From Cellvibrionales bacterium (GTDB lineage Bacteria > Pseudomonadota > Gammaproteobacteria > Pseudomonadales > JAHEGP01): DNA of 5,353 nucleotides. Location: contig JAHEGP010000213.1 of assembly GCA_024645065.1 (NCBI GenBank), forward strand, positions 1 to 5,353. The letters run 5' to 3'. Both the position numbers and the translations under genes were made by a program. Positions 1 through 5,353 of this stretch are shown piece by piece (position 1 is the first letter of the stretch; the number at the start of each line of letters is the position of its first letter). The notes under the pieces are model-generated. The model was not told where the DNA came from, searched no databases, and was given only the letters and a program-made list of their open reading frames with translations.

Positions 1-195
1 GTGGGCGAGCTGGTTGGCCTTGCAGTCCAGTTCCCGGTAGGTCATTTTCTGCTCAAGAAATTGCAGCGCAATGTCTTCCTGGTGCTGGTCTACGGCAGCC
101 TCAAAAAGTGATACCAGTGAGACCTCCTCAAGCGGATAATCGACAGCCGTAGAGTTCCACTGTTGCAGCAGTGCCTGCTCCTCGCCAGCGCTCAA
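1..195 (-). other. Start of an adenylation (A) domain
   Basis: Residues 1720-1784 begin with LSAGEEQALLQQWN, the standard C-A junction, followed by LEEVSLVSLFEAAVDQHQEDIAL and the A1-type motif MTYRELDCKANQLAH, which ends at the window edge. The domain would activate the amino acid joined to the beta-aminoacyl chain. The A3-A10 motifs and the specificity-determining pocket lie beyond the window, so the amino acid cannot be predicted. Confidence 0.93.
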
Positions 196-3100
196 AAGGC
201 CGAAGTCGGCCACGGTGGTGGTGGCGCTGGCGCCGCAAATATCTCGTAATATCTGCTGGTAAAATTCCACCCATCGCAGCACCGTTTGGCGATTCAGCAA
301 GTCGGTATTGAAGTCAACCTCAAGCTCAATGGCCGATTGTTCATCGATAAGGTTGAAAAACACATCGTATTTTACGAAGCTGCGCGGAGTGTGCACGAAT
401 TCCGCACGCGCGCCCTCGAACCATAGTGGCGCCATTTCCAGATCCATGTTGAAACTTGCGGAAACCAGGGGCAGGCGACTGTGGTCACGGGGTACTGCAA
501 GCATTCTGACGAGTTCGCCGTAGGCGAGGTCCTGATTGCCTTTGGCATCATTGAATTCGTTGCGCAAATCCTTCAGAAACTGGTTAAAGTTTTCGCTGGC
601 TACAATGCGTTTGCGCACTGGCAGGAAACTGACCATATGGGTGACCAGGCTACCCAGGCCGACATTTGGATGGCCCGCCGCGGGAATGCCAACCACGATG
701 TCATCGTTATCTCCCAGCTTGTTGAGCAACACATAATAAGCCGCAAGCATGACGACAAAAAGGGTAGTGTTGTTTTGCTTTGCGTAAGCGCGCAACTTGT
801 CGTTGAGTTCAGGCTCGATGCTCAGGCAGAGGCGTTCGCCGGCATAGGTTTTTACCCTTGGCCGGGGATGATCCAGGGGCAGCTTCAGGTCCTCAGGCAA
901 GCTGCTGAACACCTGCTGCCAGTATTGGCGCGCATCTGCCAGCTCTCCGGTCTCTTGCTTTTCCCTGGCCAGGGTATCGAGTTCCTCGAGCCCGGGAGGC
1001 ACCCCCCGATTGGCTTGCCGACCCTGCTTCATAGCGGTGTAGTAGGTGGCAATGTCCTGCATGACCACTTCCATCGACCAGCCATCGCAGACCAGATGTG
1101 AGACCGCGAAACACAGTCGGGTTGTCACGTTTGAGTGTTTGATAACGCAGAAGCGAACCAGTGGTCCGTTTTTATAGTCAAATTGCCGGTCGATGTTACT
1201 TCGTTCTATGCTCTGAAGCTGTTCCTGCAATGCCTGGCCTTGGGCACCGGACAGGTCATGGTAGGCCACCTCAGGCGCCATATAGGGCTGAACCGCGATA
1301 CCGGACTCGTCCTCAAGCACCACTGCCCGCAAGCTGGCGTGGCGATTGACGACTTTGTCGAGGGTCAATTCGAGAACCCGTTGATCAAGCTCGCCGGCAA
1401 GATCGAAAATGATCTGTTCATTGTAGGCGCTGCCAGCGCCTTCCCCCATCATCAGCGTCAGCCAGATCTCTTGCTGGGGTGGGGTCCAGGGGCGTACCAG
1501 CGGGTTGCGGCGCTGCGACTCGGGGAAGAAGCCATTATCCGCTAGCGTCCGGCCCGCACTGACGAAGGCATCAATCATTAGCTGAATATCGGCGTCGCTG
1601 TGTTCGGTAGTGAGAAAGCCCGGACGGCCTTCCCAGATATGAATGCCGTTGTGGCGCAGATGGTGGTAGAACATGCCTTCAAAGTCGGGGTTGCCATAAA
1701 AACGCGGCAGTATTACCGAGGAAAAATAGGTGATTTCTACAGGGATACCAAGGCGGTGAAAGTGACGGTTGACCTCTTCAGCAAATACCGCCGCCCTCCT
1801 GGTCACGGCAGACTGCAGAGCGGAGCCCTCGGCTTTCAGCTTATCAAGAACCGCCTTGACGGCCACCAGCGCCAAAGGATGGCGGATGAAAGTGCCGGCA
1901 AAATAGGTGACCCCGGCTTCTGGAAACGAATCGTCACCGTACTGCCACATGCCGCCATCGAGGGCGTCCATGTACTCGTGCTTTCCGGCGATGATGCCTA
2001 TCGGCATGCCGCCACCGACAACTTTACCGTAGCAACAAATATCGGCTTCGACGTCATACCATGCCTGGGCACCCTTGTTGTGCAAGCGAAAGCCCGTGAT
2101 GATTTCATCGAAAATCATCGGGATGCCCGCTTCCCTGGTAATGCTTCTCACTTGCCTGACGAATTCTGTTGGCTGCAGTTCCGGGGTTCGGCTCTGGATG
2201 GGCTCAATGAGAACCGCTGCCAATTCGTCTGCGTGGGCTTTTATGATGTCGAGTGAAGCCGGGTCGCCGTATTCCAGCACCAACAGGTTATGGCTGGCGG
2301 TGGCGGGAATGCCGGGCGCAGCCGGCATATTCTTGCGCTTCCCGTTGACTACCTTGGTCTTTACCAGCACCTCATCGAACATTCCATGGTAGTCACCGGA
2401 GAAGGTGATAATGAGGTCGTTGCCGGTAACCGTCCTGGCAACCCGCATGGCCGCCAGCACAGCCTCGGAACCGGTATTGCAGAAGCTGGCACGATCCATG
2501 CCGGTCAGTTCACAGACCAGCTTGGCAGCTGGACCGGCGATCTTCGATTGTGGCGCGTAATCCAGTGTCAGGTCGAGCTGCTTGTGCAGGACATCGACAA
2601 TAAAATCAGGTGCATGGCCAAAAAAGGTTGCGCCGAACCCACCGGCACAGTCGATGTACTCGTTGCCATCGATATCCCACATCCGCGAGCCCTTGGAGCG
2701 CTCCCCAACCAACGGATAGGTGATTTCCTTCCACGCGTTTTTAAAACCCGAAACGGCTCGGGGGTCGGCAAAATGGGGGCGATGTTCCGCGGTGAACTGC
2801 TTGGATTTTCCGGTCTTCTTCAGCACCGCCTGCATAAATGCATCCAGGTAGTCGAGCTGGGCGGGGCTCCATTCGCTGTTCATCGCTCGCTGTACGGGCT
2901 TGAAAGGCCCAAACCGACCTGTGGCTGAAGGCGCTTCCTGGTCTGCAGCCGGGACCGCGATGCGTTCTGCCGCGGCTGGGACCGGGGCTGGAGCCGGACT
3001 TGCACCGGTATTGACCTGGCTGAACTGACTGCTTTGCAGAAGCGTCAGCATCGCGTTGGATGCCTGTATTTGCAGCGCGAGGGCCTGGGCCAGTTCGTTA

Positions 3101-5352
3101 TTGCCGAAGCTGGCACCGGCTATGGCATTTGGCAGAGAGGGGACCGTGGCTGATTGCGCGCCATCGCTTGTTGCGCTTTCAGGAACTTGTGCCGGTTGTT
3201 CCAGCACCGTGCTGGCCGGTAGTTGAGTATCGATATACTGGGCCAGTGCTTGTAGACAGGGCGCGTCGTCAAACAGCTGGCGAAAGGTGATTTTTACCTT
3301 GAATTCCTTCTTGAACCGAAGATTCGCCTGGGTGAGGAACAGGGAGTCAAATCCCATGTCGATAAAGGATTCCGCCGGATCGATATCCTGCGCATCAATC
3401 CCCGACAGTTCCTGGATTATCTGTTTCAGTTTGGCCAATATCTGTTGCTGACGCGATTGTTGCGACACGCTGTGTCTCCTTGGTTCTTGTGCCGGGGTTG
3501 CTATCGTTGCGGCGGCTTGTGTCGTGCCTGGAATACGGGTTCCCTGATGGTCCGACATTGCCATCGGCTCAATCAGGAAACGTTTGCGCTGGAATGGGTA
3601 AAGGGGCAGCAATATTCGTCGACCGGCTGGCCAGAGAATATTTCGTTGTGCATCCAGGCTGACACCGCAATTCCACAGCCGGCCACACGCCGATAGTATA
3701 GTGTCGGTGTCGCTGGTGTTTTCTTTTGCGTGGCGCAGGCTGGGTATGGTTCGCGTGGTAAATTGTTGTTGCTGCAGGCGCACCAATGACCCCAGGGCTT
3801 TACCCGGGCCCACTTCCAGGAATACGCGATTCTCCTCCTGTGCCAAACCCTTGATGCCGTCGGCAAAGAATACGGTATTGCGCAAGTGTGCAACCCAGTA
3901 CTGTGGATCGACCGCTTGCTCGTCGCTCAGCCAGTCACCACTCGAGTTAGAAACGATAGGAATCGATGGCTTGCTGAGTTCAATATTCTGCAAGTAAGCT
4001 TTGAAAGGCGCCAGTATCGGATCGAGCAGGTGAGAGTGGGCGGCGACATTGATGGGAATGCGCTGAGCGTCAACTCCATCGCTTTCAAGCCTGGCTTGCA
4101 GCTGCGCTATCGCGTCGCCTGGTCCTGAGAGTGTGCACTGCTCAGGCGCGTTGACGGTAGCAAGGCAGATTTGGGGAGACAGGTAAGCTTGCACATCTGC
4201 GGGTGACAAAGTCACACTTAGCATGCCACCCTCGGCAACCTGTTCAAACAATTCGCCGCGCAGCCGCACCAAACCCAGCGCATCTTGGTAAGACATGACG
4301 CCAGCCAGGCATGCGGCGGTGTTCTCACCCATGCTATGGCCAATCAGGGCATCCGGCTCCACCGAGCGCCGCTGCCATAACCGCGCCAATGCCATTTCTA
4401 CGATAAAAAGGGCCGGCAGTTGCAGCGACGGCCGTTCCAGCTCGAGCTCCGCGCCTCTGGCGTTTACTGGCTCGGCAAACCATATGGGCTTGAGGTCGAT
4501 TTGATGGTGCTGCCGCAGCAGTTCAAGGCCGAGGTCAATATCGGCGCGAAACTCGGGGTCGGACTCATACAGGCCAGCCGCCATATTGTGATACTGGGCG
4601 CCCCCCCCCGGGAACATGAAGACCACTGATGCGGCCGCGCGACTGCTTTTACCAGCCTGCAACAGGCTTCGGTCAAAGCTGCTAAGTGCATTGGCGGCGT
4701 CCGCGACGCTACTGGTGACCAGGCAGAGTCGGTGGCGAAAGTGTTCACGCCCATTGGCGAGGGTGTAGGCGACATCCTCAAGGCGCACTGTCTGGTGTCG
4801 CTGCAGAAACTCACCCAGTTGGGTCGCGGCCTGCTTCAGGGCAGGCTCTGTCTTGGTTGCAAGTATGAGCAGCCGGGATCCAGGCTGAACGGCTTGTGCA
4901 GGCCTTGGTGGCGCCTCTTCCAGAACCAGGTGGGCATTGGTGCCGCCGATGCCAAAACCGCTTACCCCTGCCCGCCGGGGCAGCGCAGCGGGCGTCCATT
5001 GGACAGTTTCGCGGCAGACATAGAAAGGGCTATTGGTGAAATCGATGGCCGAATTGGCTTGCCGAAAGTGCAGCGTCGGCACCAGGGTTTTGTGGTGCAG
5101 GCAGAGGGCGGTTTTAATCAGAGCCGCGATCCCGGCCGCCGAATCCAGGTGACCGAAATTCGACTTTACCGAGCCCAGACCGCAATATGCCGTGTGCTGG
5201 GGGTCGCGGCCAAAAGCCTGCGTCAGACCGGCAACCTCAATAGGATCTCCCAGGGCGGTACCGGTACCGTGTGTTTCGACGTAGCTGATTGACTCTGGCT
5301 CAACACCCGCTATCGCCTGGGCCATGGCGATGACCTCTGCCTGTCCGTCTAC
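1..5352 (-). CDS. Hybrid PKS/NRPS megasynthase, internal fragment (KS-AT-ACP-AMT-C-A)
   Basis: A single frame is open across the window for 1784 codons and is truncated at both ends, so length and termini are unknown. Motifs in order are KS HGTGT (28-32) and NFGH (65-68), AT PGGGAQ (248-253) and GHSMG (338-342), ACP GFDSL (668-672), aminotransferase GKVVGGG (Lys1110), condensation SHLVCDG (1418-1424), and the adenylation A1-type MTYREL near the low-coordinate end. The protein is a cytosolic assembly-line enzyme. It should extend an acyl chain, transaminate the beta-keto group and condense the beta-aminoacyl product with an amino acid. The closest known layouts are McyE of microcystin (which adds a C-methyltransferase) and MycA/ItuA of mycosubtilin/iturin (whose KS module lacks a built-in AT). 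Every catalytic residue checked is present apart from the KS cysteine, which lies upstream of the window. No frameshift or internal stop is seen, so the gene appears functional. No gene symbol is assigned because the pathway is unknown. Confidence 0.97.
235..1530 (-). other. Condensation (C) domain of NRPS type
   Basis: Residues 1275-1706 form a full condensation domain that should make the amide bond between the ACP-bound beta-aminoacyl donor and the aminoacyl acceptor on the next carrier. Motifs in order are a C1-like NPLVRPWTPPQQEIWL, C2 (LDKVVNRHASLRAV), C3 read as SHLVCDGWS (1418-1426), C4 (YWQQVFSSLP), C5 (LVTHMVSFLPVR) and C7-like SFVKYDVFFNLID. The catalytic second His (His1419) and the structural Asp1423 are kept. 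The first His of the usual HHxxxDG is Ser1418. The domain lacks features of epimerisation or cyclisation domains (the latter have DxxxxD). Its position directly after the AMT fits the hybrid PKS-to-NRPS junction. Confidence 0.95.
1531..2916 (-). other. Class III PLP-dependent aminotransferase (AMT) domain
   Basis: Residues 813-1274 form a complete glutamate-1-semialdehyde-aminomutase-like aminotransferase. The PLP Schiff-base lysine is Lys1110 in YGKVVGGGMPIG. Asp1082 in IFDEIITGFR should bind the pyridine nitrogen. FCNTGSEAV (957-965) binds the phosphate, and Tyr988-His989 in SGDYHG stacks on the ring. The N-terminal extension (FGPFKPVQRAMN, then HRPHFADPRAV) and the segments GGMWQYGDDSFPE, FAGTFIRHPLA and IHIWEGRPGFL are hallmarks of the aminotransferases built into PKS/NRPS lines such as McyE and MycA. 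By analogy it would transaminate the ACP-bound beta-ketoacyl chain to a beta-aminoacyl chain; glutamine is the donor in the mycosubtilin case. Amino donor and stereochemistry are not visible here. Confidence 0.97.
2917..3219 (-). other. ACP-AMT linker with a predicted helix and Ala/Pro-rich tether
   Basis: Residues 712-812 have no catalytic motif. The first part (712-750) is rich in Pro, Ala, Ser, Thr and Gln. Residues 751-777 (3102-3022) then form a plausible amphipathic helix, beginning NNELAQALALQIQASN and ending LLQSSQF. It is followed by a low-complexity Ala/Pro tether (PAPAPVPAAAE at 2997-2965). AMT-containing modules often have a short Gln/Leu-rich helix (QLQxMxxQLxxL type) in this place, thought to act in dimer contacts or positioning. 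That comparison is from memory, and the role here is inferred. Confidence 0.7.
3220..3468 (-). other. Acyl carrier protein (ACP) domain
   Basis: Residues 629-711 form a single four-helix carrier domain. The phosphopantetheine attachment serine is Ser670 in DMGFDSLFLTQ. The preceding helix (ILAKLKQIIQEL) and the following FKVKITFRQLFDD and LQALAQYID segments fit the carrier fold. The motif with Phe before Asp-Ser-Leu, followed by FLTQ and later KITFRQL, resembles the ACPs that precede an aminotransferase in McyE/MycA-type modules (family knowledge from memory, not searched). The domain should hold the growing chain while the KS extends it and the AMT converts the beta-ketone to an amine. Confidence 0.95.
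3466..3482 (-). promoter_or_regulatory. Possible internal ribosome binding site and GTG start before the ACP
   Basis: On the coding strand AAGGAG (3481-3476) is followed after 7 nt by an in-frame GTG (3468-3466, Val629), which begins VSQQSRQQQ just ahead of the ACP. Motif quality and spacing are what one expects of a real bacterial start. The surrounding frame is continuous with the AT, so the site is internal to the gene. It may be chance (the bases encode P-R-R-H), a relic of a fusion between AT and ACP genes, or a true internal start giving an ACP-AMT-C-A product. Confidence 0.25.
3469..3726 (-). other. Post-AT linker and flexible AT-ACP spacer
   Basis: After the AT core, the segment ending in LPLYPFQRKRF (around 3609-3577) matches the conserved post-AT motif (LPTYPFQRxRYW type) that wraps back onto the KS-AT linker in cis-AT modules. 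About 36 residues follow that are rich in Ala, Thr, Pro and Gln and look unstructured. In many PKSs this place holds ketoreductase, dehydratase or methyltransferase domains. Nothing of that size or motif content is here, so the module has no reductive loop. Confidence 0.85.
3727..4626 (-). other. Acyltransferase (AT) domain, probably malonyl-type
   Basis: Residues 243-542 form a complete AT that loads a dicarboxylic extender unit from CoA onto the ACP. It opens with VVFMFPGGGAQY, in which Gln253 is the likely oxyanion-hole residue. The nucleophile is Ser340 in GHSMGEN. Arg365 (LRGELF) lies 25 residues later, the same spacing as Ser92-Arg117 in E. coli FabD, and should bind the extender carboxylate. 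The catalytic His is His439 in VAAHSHLLDP. The residues aligned with the malonyl (HAFH) or methylmalonyl (YASH) code read VAAH, so the code is not decisive. Malonyl is favoured by analogy with known AMT modules. The end is set after LEVGPGKALGSLV and IPSLRH. Confidence 0.95.
4627..4908 (-). other. KS-AT linker (adaptor) region
   Basis: Residues 149-242 join the KS to the AT. The stretch includes an LLILATKTEPAL segment, a predicted helix (LKQAATQLGEFLQ) and the motif VAYTLANGREHFRHRLCLV. These are typical of the structured KS-AT adaptor of cis-AT modular PKSs, where DVAYTL..GR..F..R is strongly conserved. It is a structural element with no catalytic role. Its presence marks this as a cis-AT module rather than a trans-AT one. 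Confidence 0.85.
4909..5352 (-). other. Ketosynthase (KS) domain, C-terminal part
   Basis: Residues 1-148 match the C-terminal third of a type I beta-ketoacyl synthase, which performs decarboxylative Claisen condensation of an acyl chain with the extender on the ACP. VETHGTGT (25-32) carries the first catalytic His (His28), and KSNFGHLDSAAG carries the second (His68). The domain closes with the family signature GFGIGGTNAH (His141) followed by LVLEEAP. The active-site Cys motif (DTACSS type) would lie upstream, beyond 5353, so activity cannot be fully judged. The presence of both His residues argues for an elongating KS rather than a decayed one. The acyl substrate cannot be told from this part. 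Confidence 0.96.
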
Positions 5353-5353
5353 A

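Noticed and set aside
2917..3219. Possible second, degenerate ACP in the ACP-AMT linker
   Set aside because: There is no DSL-like phosphopantetheine motif, and the Ala/Pro-rich composition does not fit a carrier fold.
3469..3576. AT-ACP spacer considered as a possible intergenic region or promoter
   Set aside because: The frame is continuous with no stop, and the composition is that of a usual flexible interdomain linker. No promoter or terminator hairpin was recognised by eye.
893..4999. Short minus-strand open frames at 893-1114, 2568-2771, 3573-3893, 4464-4814 and 4811-4999
   Set aside because: They are out of frame with the continuous synthase frame and overlap conserved domains. No family motif is seen in them.
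5257..5268. Tandem GGTACC repeat (two copies)
   Set aside because: It encodes the conserved GTGT of the KS HGTGT motif, so protein conservation plus codon choice explains it.
481..5292. Long plus-strand open frames (481-1101, 1135-1545, 1600-2256, 2290-2928, 4732-5292)
   Set aside because: They lie in the antisense frame exactly in codon register with the synthase. Antisense stops there need TTA, CTA or TCA codons in the sense gene, which are rare here. Their translations show no recognisable domain, while the opposite strand has clear catalytic motifs throughout.

Overview
The window is one uninterrupted reading frame on the minus strand, open for 1784 codons (5352 down to 1). It has neither its start nor its stop inside the window. 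It is an internal slice of a giant hybrid polyketide synthase / non-ribosomal peptide synthetase (PKS/NRPS). No other gene, RNA gene, mobile element or CRISPR array can be supported.

Read in the direction of translation (high to low coordinates), the domain order is: C-terminal part of a ketosynthase (KS, 5352-4909); KS-AT linker (4908-4627); acyltransferase (AT, 4626-3727) with its post-AT linker (to 3469); acyl carrier protein (ACP, 3468-3220); a long Ala/Pro/Gln-rich linker with a probable helix (3219-2917); a class III PLP-dependent aminotransferase (AMT, 2916-1531); an NRPS condensation domain (C, 1530-235); and the first residues of an adenylation domain (A, about 195-1). Residue numbers in this annotation count from the first complete codon (5352-5350 = residue 1).

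The order suggests the chemistry. The KS would extend an incoming acyl chain by one two-carbon unit loaded by the AT. No ketoreductase, dehydratase, enoylreductase or methyltransferase lies between AT and ACP, so the beta-ketone should survive. The AMT would convert it to a beta-amine while the chain is on the ACP. The C domain would then join the beta-aminoacyl chain to the amino acid selected by the following A domain. This is the logic known from the beta-amino fatty acid or Adda modules of mycosubtilin/iturin (MycA/ItuA) and microcystin (McyE). The likely product class is therefore a lipopeptide or peptide containing a beta-amino acid. The actual product cannot be named from this window.

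The organism is a bacterium. The moderately high GC content, CTG/CAG-rich codon use and near absence of TTA/CTA/TCA codons look more like a proteobacterium, perhaps a gammaproteobacterium, than a cyanobacterium or Bacillus. That is only an impression. Points worth a second look are the compact AT-ACP-AMT layout, a non-standard AT specificity motif (VAAH), a Ser in place of the first His of the condensation motif (SHxxxDG), a nine-G homopolymer in the AT N-terminal loop, and a well-spaced internal Shine-Dalgarno/GTG just before the ACP.
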